Source: Tumebacillus lacus (GTDB taxonomy: Bacteria > Bacillota > Bacilli > Tumebacillales > Tumebacillaceae). From it: a DNA stretch of 64,000 bases. This document shows, piece after piece, positions 43,919-52,150 of this stretch. Where the stretch lies: assembly GCF_026410385.1 (NCBI RefSeq), contig NZ_JAPMLT010000001.1:372001-436000 (forward strand). Direction: 5' to 3'. The number at the start of each line of letters is the position of its first letter. Within the stretch, counting starts at the first letter, position 1. The translations under genes and the position numbers were made by a program. The notes under the pieces were generated by a model, which made no database searches, was not told where the DNA came from, and saw only the letters and a list, made by a program, of their open reading frames with translations.

Positions 43919-43946
43919 AAAAAAAGCCGGGAACCAGTCCCCGGCT
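43919..43946 (-). terminator. Terminator after the PAP2 gene
   Basis: On the minus strand AAAGCCGGGGACTGG pairs with TTCCCGGCTTT, then TTTTT. Confidence 0.8.
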
Positions 43947-44873
43947 TTATTTCTCTTCTTCCTTTGTCGCTGCCATCTGCAGGTTTGCAGGCTGACCGCT
44001 CAGCTTGTTTGCCATCGCTTCGAAACGAGTAGCAAACTTCTCAAAGAACTTCGCCTTCACGATCAAATCGGCCAGTTTGACACAACCGTATGCAAACGCC
44101 ATGCCGCCCAACACGTCGATGACCCAGTGGATCTTCAGGTACATCGTCGAGAGGATGATCGAACCGCAGTAGATCCCGATCAACCAGCGGAACCAACGGC
44201 TCTTTTCGCGCATCGCCAGCACGATGGCCGCAAACGCAATCGACGTGTGCATCGACGGGAAGCAGTTCCACGCCGTTGTATACTGCTCCGCCGGCGTCAG
44301 GTCACGGGCGAGCATATCCGGCACGCCTTGCACGTACCAGATCTCTTGGAGCAGGATCGTGTTGTAGAACGGCAGGATCAGCGGCACTTGCAACAGATAG
44401 CCGCCGAGCGAGTACAGAGCCAGTTTCTTCACGTCTTTCGTAAAGAACGCGCGAATGACACAGATCCAGTAGGACAAAGTAAAACCGTTCAAATACACCC
44501 ACTGCATGTAGCCGGTCAGCCAATCCGGTTGCCACACGCGCAGCCAAGCCGCGTCGTTGAACGGGATCGAGTTGAACAGCTCGTTCCATTGGAAATAGTG
44601 CTTGATGTTGTCGGTCTGCCAACCGACGACGGTGCTCCACAGCGGACCTGCGTATTTATAGATCATGTAGAACACGAGCAATGTGACAAAACCGACCGGC
44701 ATAAACCGCGCCCAGGAGATGTCTTTCGAATCTTTGCGCACGCCGATCAGCGCAAGGGCCAGAACGACCAGAGAAGCCCAACCCCAGCTCTGGACTTGGA
44801 AGATGCCGAGCATGACAACAGCCGTTGCGAGGATCAGCAGCGGCGTGGAAAATTTGCGAAGTGTTAGAGCCAT
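43947..44873 (-). CDS. PAP2-superfamily membrane phosphatase / Aur1-like protein
   Basis: About 308 residues with six or more helices. NCFPSMHTSIAFAAI matches the second PAP2 phosphatase motif (SMHT) and STMYLKIHWVIDVLGG the third (H and D); the first motif is replaced, as in the inositolphosphotransferase branch of PAP2 (Aur1/Ipt1). It would act on lipid phosphates or phospholipid head groups at the outer face of the membrane. GAGGAGAG lies 6 nt before the ATG at 44873. Confidence 0.82.
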   Translation of the reverse strand: MALTLRKFSTPLLILATAVVMLGIFQVQSWGWASLVVLALALIGVRKDSKDISWARFMPVGFVTLLVFYMIYKYAGPLWSTVVGWQTDNIKHYFQWNELFNSIPFNDAAWLRVWQPDWLTGYMQWVYLNGFTLSYWICVIRAFFTKDVKKLALYSLGGYLLQVPLILPFYNTILLQEIWYVQGVPDMLARDLTPAEQYTTAWNCFPSMHTSIAFAAIVLAMREKSRWFRWLIGIYCGSIILSTMYLKIHWVIDVLGGMAFAYGCVKLADLIVKAKFFEKFATRFEAMANKLSGQPANLQMAATKEEEK

Positions 44874-45016
44874 TCTATCTCTCCTCTCAAACCATGACAC
44901 ACATCTTGAGATTATATCACCTTTTCTCGTGCTGTTGTAGAACTGTTTGCCTTCTTACAGAAACTGAGTGCCTTCCTCTGCTACTCTAAGAGCAGATACC
45001 AAAAGGAGTGAGTCTC

Positions 45017-45250
45017 ATGGAGAAAAAAGTCATCCTCTATTCGCAACCGACCTGCCCTCCGTGCTTCCAAGCAAAAGCATGGCTGGCAGATGAAGAGATC
45101 CCGTTCGAAGTCCGCGACATCCGCGAGAAGCGGGAATACCTTGAAGAACTGGTCAACCTCGGTGCCAACGCGACCCCGGCTTTTGTCATTGGCGATGAAG
45201 TCGTGCTCGGTTTTAACAAAGACAAGATCCGCGCCGCACTGGCGAAATAA
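45017..45250 (+). CDS. Glutaredoxin-like redox protein (NrdH type)
   Basis: About 77 residues with a thioredoxin fold. The active site is CPPC in YSQPTCPPCFQAKAWL, the cis-proline lies in NATPAFVIGDEVVLGF, and a final helix ends IRAALAK. Such proteins reduce disulphides, for instance of ribonucleotide reductase. AAGGAGTGAG lies 5 nt before ATG 45017. The gene is alone, convergent with kynU, and shares its terminator. Confidence 0.9.
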   Translation: MEKKVILYSQPTCPPCFQAKAWLADEEIPFEVRDIREKREYLEELVNLGANATPAFVIGDEVVLGFNKDKIRAALAK

Positions 45251-45287
45251 AGAAAGAGCCTCGACAGCCGAGGCTCTTTCTTTATTA
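45246..45287. terminator. Bidirectional terminator between glutaredoxin and kynU genes
   Basis: AAATAAAGAAAGAGCCTCG and its complement around ACAG make a 19-bp perfect stem that includes the stop regions of both convergent genes. Confidence 0.9.
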
Positions 45288-46559
45288 GGCGACCACTTCG
45301 CGGTCTTTCGGGAACTTTTCGTATTCCTTGTTGTCGATGATCTGCTTGAGTGCCTCGACCGTCTGCCAGACTTCTTCGAACGTGTTGTACAGCGCGACCG
45401 GCGCCAGTCGGATCACGTTCGGGAAGCGGAAGTCCGGGATGATCCCGTGCCCTTTCAACGCTTTGCAGATGCGGATCGCTTCCTCATGCTCCAGCGCGAC
45501 ATGTCCGCCACGGCGGTCGGCTTCCCGCGGGTTGCCGATCGAATAGCCGTAAGACTCCGGGAGCGCGTCGATCAACTCCATCAGATAGTCGGTCATCCGC
45601 AGCGACTTCGCCCGCAGACGGTCGATGCCCGCCTCTTGGAAGATCTTCAGCGAGCCGAGCAGCGGGGCGGACGAGAGCAGGTGCGTCGTGCCGATCTGCC
45701 ATGCGCCGGCCGACTCTGCGCCTTCAAAGTCGTACACCATGTCAAACTGCCGATCCTTGCGATACCCGAACCAGCCGGACAGGCCCGGACGGGTGCCGAA
45801 GTGCTTTTCGTTCACATAGAGCCCGGCCGTCGCGCCCGGGCCGCCGTTGAGGTACTTGTAGTTGCACCACATCGCAAAATCGACGCCCCACTCTGACAGG
45901 CGGTGCGGCACCGCGCCGACCGAGTGACAGCCGTCAAAGCCGATCAGAATGCCTCGTGCATGCGCTTCACGGGTCAGGCGCTCGACGTCGAGCAGTTGCC
46001 CGGAGCGGTACAGCACGACCGGGAGGAACACCAGCGCGATCTCGTCGGTCATCGCTGCGATCAGATCGTCCTCACTGATCGTGCGGCCGTCACGGCTCTT
46101 CACGACAACGAGGTGCTCAGCGGGGTCGAGCCCTTTGAGCAGCAGTTGGCTTTGCAGCGCGTAGTGGTCGGACGGGAAGTTCAGATCATCGGTCAAAATC
46201 TTCGTCCGCTTGCCCTCCGGTTGGAAAAACGTCGCGACGAGGTTATGCAGATTGATCGTGTTCGAACCGGCGACGACCAGCTCCTCCGGTTTGGCCCCGA
46301 CGAGATCGGTCTGCATCCGGCCCAGTTCCTCCGCCAGATAAAACCACGGCGGATTGCCGCCCATCCAGCCTTCGATGCCGAGCGTCTTCCAATCGTTGAG
46401 CGCGTTCAATGCCGCTGCCTCCGCGTCGCGGGACATCAGGCCCAGCGAGTTGCCATCCATATAGATCGTGCCCGGCTGCAGATAAAAACGCTCGCGAAAA
46501 CCGGCGAGCTCATCCCCTTTGTCGAGCGAACGGGCATATTCCAACGTTTGATCCTGCAT
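45285..46559 (-). CDS. kynU: Kynureninase
   Basis: A 424-residue fold-type I PLP enzyme that cleaves kynurenine to anthranilate and alanine. [17 protein letters not shown] at the start, [20 protein letters not shown] (PLP aspartate) and the lysine segment [12 protein letters not shown] are kynureninase signatures, and the ending includes [15 protein letters not shown]. kynA and kynB are not nearby, so the route here is incomplete or scattered. It starts 21 bp after the glycosyltransferase stop and is probably co-transcribed with it. Confidence 0.95.
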   Translation of the reverse strand: MQDQTLEYARSLDKGDELAGFRERFYLQPGTIYMDGNSLGLMSRDAEAAALNALNDWKTLGIEGWMGGNPPWFYLAEELGRMQTDLVGAKPEELVVAGSNTINLHNLVATFFQPEGKRTKILTDDLNFPSDHYALQSQLLLKGLDPAEHLVVVKSRDGRTISEDDLIAAMTDEIALVFLPVVLYRSGQLLDVERLTREAHARGILIGFDGCHSVGAVPHRLSEWGVDFAMWCNYKYLNGGPGATAGLYVNEKHFGTRPGLSGWFGYRKDRQFDMVYDFEGAESAGAWQIGTTHLLSSAPLLGSLKIFQEAGIDRLRAKSLRMTDYLMELIDALPESYGYSIGNPREADRRGGHVALEHEEAIRICKALKGHGIIPDFRFPNVIRLAPVALYNTFEEVWQTVEALKQIIDNKEYEKFPKDREVVA

Positions 46560-46580
46560 CTGTGAGTCCTCCCTGCGTTT

Positions 46581-47819
46581 TTAGTTGCGTTTTTTGTTCC
46601 CAAGCTTTTCAAACAGACCGGCCAGCTCCCCGACCACCGTCTCGGAGCGGTAGCGGTCGACCAACTCCAGATGGCGTGCGCGCTCCTGATATTCCGTCAA
46701 CTCGCCGAGATAGCGTTCCAAAGCGAGGGAGATGCCCGCCACGTCGTCCGGGTGATGGACGTTCCACCCGCACTCGGCGATCAGGCGGCCGGCCGTGCCT
46801 TTCGTCGACGTGATGCCGAGGATCGGACGGCGGGCGCCAAAATAGTCGATCAGCTTCGACGACAGAAACAGATTGACATCGCTCGGCGCATCGACGAGCA
46901 ACAGCAGGTCAGCCTGCGCCATCCGCACAAGCGAGGTGCGGTACGGCACCTGCCCGACGCGGTTGACACGCATCCCCAGTCGCTTTTCCGCGTCTTCGAG
47001 CTGCCCGTGGAACGTGCGCTCCACGTTGCCGATCACATCGAGCTGCAGCCGCTCGACGAGATCCGGCCGCCGCTCGCGCAGCTCGGTCAGTGCTTTCAAC
47101 AGCGGCTCCGGGGAGCGCAGGCCGTAGAAATCGCCGATGTACGCGAGACTGATCTTGCTCTCGTCCTGTTTCTCCGGCTGACCTTCCCCGTACAACGCTT
47201 GGTCAAAATGATGCGGCAGAACGGTTGAACGCTGCTTGACCTTCAACTTTGGGTAGACCGAGGCATAGAGGTCGCGCATCTCCACCGTCGGGAAGATCAA
47301 GTGGTCCGCCAGTTCGATCACCTCCGACTCGTACCGCTCGATCACCGCTTTGCGACGACCGTGGTACGGATGGTACGGATTGTGCCCCCACGGGTCGCTG
47401 AACTGGGCGATCCACGGGATGCCGAGCTTTTTCTTGGCTGAAAGCGCGGCGATGTGACTCGCCCCCGGCTGTGACCGCGAGTAGATCACGTCGTAGGCGT
47501 CGGGCAGCCGTTCCACCGCCTGCAACGCCTTGCCGAGCCACAGAGGGTTGTCCACCATCGAGAAGCGGTTCATCACCTCGCGATAGATCTTGCGCAGGAC
47601 GCGCGACTGCGGTTTGGGATTGCGGAAGCGGCGGACCTTCGTGCCTTCGCCCATCTCCTCGATGAGGTACGGGTCTTCTTTGAAATCAGAGTCACGGGAG
47701 ACGGTCAACAGCTCGACGTCAAACGTTTGCGACAGAAATTTCAGCGTCTTCGCCACGAGGATCGACTCCGCGTTGAGCATCGGCGGTGCGTAGTAGGAGA
47801 TCATCAGCATTTTCTTCAA
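46581..47819 (-). CDS. Glycosyltransferase, GT4-like GT-B fold
   Basis: About 412 residues. It opens MKKMLMISYYAPPMLNAES and contains WIAQFSDPWGHNPYH, LAYIGDFYGLRSPEPLLKAL and the C-terminal donor region NLFLSSKLIDYFGARRPILG. It is expected to transfer a sugar from a nucleotide donor to a surface polymer or lipid. The start is taken as TTG at 47819, with GGTGGA 7 nt upstream; ATG at 47834 lacks a ribosome binding site. No other polysaccharide genes adjoin it. Confidence 0.85.
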   Translation of the reverse strand: MKKMLMISYYAPPMLNAESILVAKTLKFLSQTFDVELLTVSRDSDFKEDPYLIEEMGEGTKVRRFRNPKPQSRVLRKIYREVMNRFSMVDNPLWLGKALQAVERLPDAYDVIYSRSQPGASHIAALSAKKKLGIPWIAQFSDPWGHNPYHPYHGRRKAVIERYESEVIELADHLIFPTVEMRDLYASVYPKLKVKQRSTVLPHHFDQALYGEGQPEKQDESKISLAYIGDFYGLRSPEPLLKALTELRERRPDLVERLQLDVIGNVERTFHGQLEDAEKRLGMRVNRVGQVPYRTSLVRMAQADLLLLVDAPSDVNLFLSSKLIDYFGARRPILGITSTKGTAGRLIAECGWNVHHPDDVAGISLALERYLGELTEYQERARHLELVDRYRSETVVGELAGLFEKLGNKKRN

Positions 47820-47983
47820 GATGAGTTCCACCATTTCTATGTAAGGTTTTCATAAGTATTGTTATGTAACCACGTTACGAGTGGCATCGCACTTCCATCT
47901 TACCCTAACCTCCCCCGCCTGTCACGATTGCTCTTCTGCATGTCCTTCCTCCCGCATATGAGTGGTACAGGAGGTGACAGGCC

Positions 47984-48700
47984 CTGACAAAAAACAAACG
48001 CAACGAACGCCGGCCGCCGTTTCTGCTCTACGGTCTGATCGTGTTGATCGCCTCACTCTTCCTTCCCTCTTCGGCGATGGCGCACAAACCGCTCTTTGTC
48101 GAGGAGCAGCCCTCCGGCTTTGAGCAGGCGTTTCGCATCCCGGATGCGAACGTGTCCTACGCGACGTACAGCGATCTGGCAGCGGCGGGAGAAGTCGATC
48201 TCTTTGCCCTGACCTTGACAGAAGAAACACCCTTTTACGCCCGCATCTCGGTGCCAAAACGGGAGGGCCATGCCGACTTCGCCCCCGCCTTGGTCCTGAT
48301 CGGCCCCGGCCTGCCGACGAGCAACACGCCGCCAAACTTTCCGATTGAGCTGAGCCGCGAACAAGGACGCGCGATTTTTCTCCCGGAAGGCGAAGCGGAT
48401 GAATTTTTCGAACCCTTCACCCAGACCACCCTTTTTCAACGACAATGGATCTCCCGCACGCTCGCACCCGGCACCTACTATCTGGCCGTCTACGATCCGG
48501 CGGGAAAAACGGGAAAATACGTCCTCGCCACCGGCGAAAAAGAAGCGTTCCGCCTCACCGACTGGCTGACCTTTCCCGCCACGTGGTGGAAAGTCCGCAT
48601 GTGGTACGACCCGGTGCAGACCTGGCTCCTGCTCGGCGGCGCGGCCGCAGCCGTCGCAGGGATCACGTATTTGATCCGCATGCGGCGCGATGACGAGTGA
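47984..48700 (+). CDS. Exported membrane-anchored protein, apparently starting at CTG
   Basis: About 238 residues: a signal peptide (TKNKRNERRPPFLLYGLI, then a hydrophobic core to SSAMAHKP), an extracytoplasmic beta-rich domain, and a C-terminal helix (WLLLGGAAAAVAGITYLI) before RMRRDDE. I recognise no named family. AGGAGGTGA at 47969-47977 lies 6 nt before CTG 47984. An in-frame TGA sits at 47975 and the next usual start, GTG 48041, falls inside the hydrophobic core without a ribosome binding site. The CTG start alone gives the basic N-region a signal peptide needs. Confidence 0.8.
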   Translation: MTKNKRNERRPPFLLYGLIVLIASLFLPSSAMAHKPLFVEEQPSGFEQAFRIPDANVSYATYSDLAAAGEVDLFALTLTEETPFYARISVPKREGHADFAPALVLIGPGLPTSNTPPNFPIELSREQGRAIFLPEGEADEFFEPFTQTTLFQRQWISRTLAPGTYYLAVYDPAGKTGKYVLATGEKEAFRLTDWLTFPATWWKVRMWYDPVQTWLLLGGAAAAVAGITYLIRMRRDDE

Positions 48701-48740
48701 AAAAAGGTTGCATCCTCCTCGGAGAGATGCAACCTTTTTT
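48698..48740. terminator. Terminator after the exported protein gene
   Basis: AAAAAAGGTTGCATC and GATGCAACCTTTTTT form a 15-bp stem. Confidence 0.88.
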
Positions 48741-48759
48741 CTGGTTAAGGATCTCTGTG

Positions 48760-49602
48760 TTAGAACCGGTTCTTTAACTCATTCTGCGGTCGGCTCGTCA
48801 ACGCCGCGATGTAGCGGTCCGCCGAGCGGATCACCGCCTGCCGCGCATCCGTTTCCACCACCGAATGCGGCCACGCGCCGTACAGCCGGTCAAACTCATA
48901 CGCCTGCACGAGATCGCGAATGCGCTCCACTTCGAAGGCGGGCAGCGGGATCAGATTGGGGTAGCTGTACATGAAGCTCACCCATTTACGGTCGGCCACG
49001 ACGTAGATCGTGTCGCCTGTGAGCAGGACGCCTTTCCCCGCCTGCCCTTGCTGCCAGTGCAACACCGCACTCCCGGTGAAGTGCCCGCCCACGCGCAGCA
49101 TCGTTACACCCGCTGCCAACTCCAACGCGTCCCCCGACCAGAACGTGATCCGCTCGCTCGGGCGCATCACCCACTCCTTCGAATCCTCGTGGAGCACGAT
49201 CTGCGCATCAAACGCCTCTGCCCACTCCACCATCGCCGAGTAATAATGCGGATGTGAAATGGCGATATAGCGAATCCCGCCCAGTTGACGGATCGCCTCG
49301 ACTGTGGCATCATCCAAATACGTTACGCAATCCCACAGCACATTGCCCGCATCGGACTGCACAAGCAAGGCCCGCTGCCCGATAGCCACGCGCGGCTCCG
49401 TCTGCACGGAGTACAGGCCTGGCTCGACTTCGATCACCCGATTCACCCGCTCCGTTTCTCGCAACGCCTCCAGCGTCGTCCACGCCTGACCCTCGCGGCG
49501 CACATACTGCCGCTCATCCTCGCAGACCGGACACGACACCGGCGGCGACGCGATCGTTCCTTCGTACTGCACCCCGCACGCTACACAGATCGGCAAACTC
49601 AA
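48760..49602 (-). CDS. MBL-fold protein with N-terminal zinc ribbon
   Basis: A 280-residue protein. The first 30 residues carry CVACGVQY and CPVCEDE, a four-Cys zinc ribbon. A metallo-beta-lactamase fold follows, but the usual HxHxDH is altered to SHPHYYSAMVEW, leaving two of three His. GGHFTGS, LLTGDT and the late WPH still offer metal ligands. It resembles a widespread group of hydrolase-like proteins with no assigned activity. The start ATG has GGAG upstream. Convergent with the exported protein gene. Confidence 0.82.
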   Translation of the reverse strand: MSLPICVACGVQYEGTIASPPVSCPVCEDERQYVRREGQAWTTLEALRETERVNRVIEVEPGLYSVQTEPRVAIGQRALLVQSDAGNVLWDCVTYLDDATVEAIRQLGGIRYIAISHPHYYSAMVEWAEAFDAQIVLHEDSKEWVMRPSERITFWSGDALELAAGVTMLRVGGHFTGSAVLHWQQGQAGKGVLLTGDTIYVVADRKWVSFMYSYPNLIPLPAFEVERIRDLVQAYEFDRLYGAWPHSVVETDARQAVIRSADRYIAALTSRPQNELKNRF

Positions 49603-49924
49603 AACTCTCTCCTCCTTCTCTCCTCCCTATTTTACAAGATTTACCTCACCCAAAAACAGTCCTCCGGTCGCTTTTCAAATAAAAATCCTTGAAACTGGCA
49701 CATTTTTAACTCATGTCGGTCCGTCCGCTCCAAATAGCGCACCCGTGCGCACTGGATCAAGATCCGCCCCCCATCCCACTTTGGTTCAAAGATGCAGTCC
49801 TCATCATCGAACGCCTCACCTCCCCTACAGTGTGACCCCGATGTATCGGAACTTGTTCTCGTGGAACAAATAAGACAACTTCATGCGACCCAAAATCGGG
49901 ACTTGACGGAAAGAGGTGCAGACG
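49603..49924. other. Intergenic region between MBL and lipoprotein genes
   Basis: About 320 bp. It holds the possible remnant at 49641-49807 and a 19-codon minus-strand frame at 49825-49884 that lacks a ribosome binding site. No clear promoter for the surface cassette was recognised. Confidence 0.5.
49641..49807 (-). pseudogene. Possible frameshifted short gene or ligase-like remnant
   Basis: A strong GGGGAGGTGAG precedes ATGATG (49802-49807), but that frame stops after 16 codons. The neighbouring frame reads on for about 55 codons to TAA at 49641-49643 and looks protein-like: FDDEDCIFEPKWDGGRILIQ, later QGFLFEKRPEDCFWVR. EPKWDGGRILI resembles motif I (KxDG) of ATP-dependent DNA ligases. One base change in length would join start and frame. 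A sequencing error, a decayed gene or chance are all open. Confidence 0.35.
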
Positions 49925-50506
49925 ATGCCAGCCATCCGGAACGTGGTTCTCCTTCTCGTGACTTGTCTCTCTTTGTTGACCGGATGTCAGTCTCCGGATC
50001 AACAGGCGCACGAGGAACCGCCTGCCATCCAAAAAGACGCGAAACGAGCCCGCCTATTGCAGCGGAAACAGCCTTTTCACGTTCCTTTGCAAGAGTTTGC
50101 CGAGCGGTGGAATGCCGTGTCTGCCGATATGGGATCAGAGCTGGTCATTCATGATCCGGCCGCGTTTCGCTGGCGGGCGGGCGGACGGTATACCTATGCG
50201 TTCCGCCCGGGACTCCGCCTTCGCTTGACGCCTGAACACGACAACACCGTCTCGAGAGTTGAAGTGATCAGTTCCGCCCGCACGATAGCGGAGCGTTATC
50301 AAATGCTCAGTGCCTGGGGCCAGGTCTTCACCATGAACCATCCGGAGACCCCTCCTTTCGAAGCGGACGCGTTGTTCCATAAACTAGGTGTGCGGCCGGA
50401 TGCCGATCTCACCCGGCTCACGTCATCCCCCGTCGAAGTGGAAGGCGTGCGCTATGAGATCGCTTCGCAAAAGAACACGCTGACCTTCCAGGCGAGCCTG
50501 TCATGA
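49925..50506 (+). CDS. Lipoprotein of unknown function
   Basis: About 193 residues. The signal sequence ends in the lipobox LLTGC (NVVLLLVTCLSLLTGCQSPD), so the protein is tethered to the membrane. The mature part (EFAERWNAVSADMG to the end) is a compact domain of mixed type with YTYAFRPGLRLRLTPEHD; I do not recognise a family. GAGGTG lies 6 nt before ATG 49925. It overlaps the GH18-SLH gene by 4 nt (ATGA), so it should be translated with it and probably works at the same surface. Confidence 0.8.
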   Translation: MPAIRNVVLLLVTCLSLLTGCQSPDQQAHEEPPAIQKDAKRARLLQRKQPFHVPLQEFAERWNAVSADMGSELVIHDPAAFRWRAGGRYTYAFRPGLRLRLTPEHDNTVSRVEVISSARTIAERYQMLSAWGQVFTMNHPETPPFEADALFHKLGVRPDADLTRLTSSPVEVEGVRYEIASQKNTLTFQASLS

Positions 50507-52143
50507 AAAAATCCAAACTCGCCGCCGTAATGGCCGCTGTATTCGGTCTGGTCTTCCTCACGATGCCGCTCTCCGTCACATCGTCGCAAACTCTGGAGGA
50601 TCGGTTCAATATGTCGTATCTTTTCTTCGGCTCCCCGACTTCTTATGTAGGCCAGGTAGACAAAACACAGAACAGCCTCGACGTCGTCTCTCCGAACTAT
50701 TTCGACATTCTCGAAGACGGCACGCTGAACATCACATGGAAACTGCAGTCTTCGTTTATTGACACGATGCACCGGCGCGGCATACGCGTCGTCCCGTTTT
50801 TGAGCAATCACTGGAACTACAAGGCGGGCACCCAAGCGCTTGCCAACCGGGAGGCGCTGGCTGCCAAAATCGCTGAAGCGGTCGACGCGTACCATCTGGA
50901 CGGCGTGAATGTCGACATCGAGGGCATCGGGCACGAGTATCGGGACGCCTTCACCGATTTGATCCGACTCTTGCGCAGTCATCTGCCGTCCGGCAAAGAA
51001 GTCAGCGTGGCCGTCGCAGCCAATCCGAACGGCTGGAATCTCGGCTGGCACGGCCTGTACGATTACGAAAGTCTTCACCCGCACACCGACTACCTCATGC
51101 TGATGACGTACGATGAAAGCTGGGAAGGCAGCGACCCGGGGCCTGTTTCAAGTCTCTCGTTTTTTGAGCGTTCCATCCAATATGCGATCAACAAAGGCGT
51201 GCCCAAAGAAAAGATCGTGGCCGGACTGCCTTTTTACGGCCGGATCTGGAAGACAGACGGGCCGACGCTGGACGGCCAAGAGATCATCGGCCTCGGTGTC
51301 TCCAACGTCCGCGTGCAACCGTTGGTCCAGCAATTCGGCGGAACGGTCGCCTTCGACGAAACGGCGCAAAGCGCCCACGTCACCCTGACCGTGCCGACAG
51401 GAGCGCAGTTTTATCTCGCCAACACCAAACTCAGCGCGGGACACTATCTGATCTGGTATGACAACGAACGAGCGATCAAAAGCAAGCTCTCAATACTCGG
51501 GAAATACGGCATCCGCGGCACCGGATCTTGGAGTTTGTACCAAGAGGAACCGGCGATGTGGAGCTATTATACCAACTGGCTAAACGGCCGCTTCTTCTCC
51601 GATGTCCCGGTGGAGCACTGGGCGGGTGAAAGCGTTCTGGCCGTGTCGGCGAAGGGCTGGATGAACGGCGTGTCGGGCACGTTGTTCGCTCCGCAGCAAC
51701 CGTTGACCCGCTCCCAAGCGGCGGTGATCTTGGTGCGGGCGCTGCGACTCGACCATCTGACGCCGAGTGCCCGCACCTTTACCGACACGCAGGGGCACTG
51801 GGCACAAGATCTGATCGAAGTCGCCCGCGAGCACGGCCTGATCAACGGCGTGGGCGCCCAGCGCTTTGCCCCCAACGATCCGATGACCCGCGAACAGCTC
51901 GCAACCCTGCTCAACAACGTCTTTCACTTCACACCGGGCGATGTGGCGCAAAGTCCGTTCACAGACGTCGATCCGAACCGCTGGTCCTACCCCAACATCG
52001 TGGCGATGCAGCAAAGAGGGATCATCACCGGGATCGGCCACGACCTGTTTGCCCCGACCGCACGATCCACCCGCTCGCAGGTGGCTGCGCTGATGTACCG
52101 ACTGGCAGCCGACATCGAAGCGGCTGCCGAGCAAAGGAGATGA
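50503..52143 (+). CDS. Secreted GH18 glycosidase with three SLH domains
   Basis: A 546-residue protein: signal peptide (about 1-27), GH18 catalytic domain (about 35-365) and three S-layer homology domains (about 368-540). The catalytic motif DGVNVDIE is complete with E140. SLH repeats begin FSDVPVEHWAG, FTDTQGHWAQDL and FTDVDPNRWSYP. It would cleave peptidoglycan or chitin-like glycans while bound to pyruvylated wall polymer. It overlaps the upstream lipoprotein gene and is followed after 7 bp by the subtilisin gene. Confidence 0.93.
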   Translation: MKKSKLAAVMAAVFGLVFLTMPLSVTSSQTLEDRFNMSYLFFGSPTSYVGQVDKTQNSLDVVSPNYFDILEDGTLNITWKLQSSFIDTMHRRGIRVVPFLSNHWNYKAGTQALANREALAAKIAEAVDAYHLDGVNVDIEGIGHEYRDAFTDLIRLLRSHLPSGKEVSVAVAANPNGWNLGWHGLYDYESLHPHTDYLMLMTYDESWEGSDPGPVSSLSFFERSIQYAINKGVPKEKIVAGLPFYGRIWKTDGPTLDGQEIIGLGVSNVRVQPLVQQFGGTVAFDETAQSAHVTLTVPTGAQFYLANTKLSAGHYLIWYDNERAIKSKLSILGKYGIRGTGSWSLYQEEPAMWSYYTNWLNGRFFSDVPVEHWAGESVLAVSAKGWMNGVSGTLFAPQQPLTRSQAAVILVRALRLDHLTPSARTFTDTQGHWAQDLIEVAREHGLINGVGAQRFAPNDPMTREQLATLLNNVFHFTPGDVAQSPFTDVDPNRWSYPNIVAMQQRGIITGIGHDLFAPTARSTRSQVAALMYRLAADIEAAAEQRR

Positions 52144-52150
52144 TCGCGCA

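Noticed and set aside
48041-48043. GTG 48041 as start of the exported protein
   Set aside because: No ribosome binding site upstream, and it would remove the basic N-region and part of the signal peptide core.
49849-49858. GAACTTGTTC as a LexA box before the lipoprotein gene
   Set aside because: The half-sites are separated by 2 bases instead of 4, so it does not fit the Gram-positive SOS box.
49825-49884. Nineteen-codon minus-strand frame in the intergenic region
   Set aside because: No ribosome binding site, too short, and not in frame with the KWDG-containing segment.
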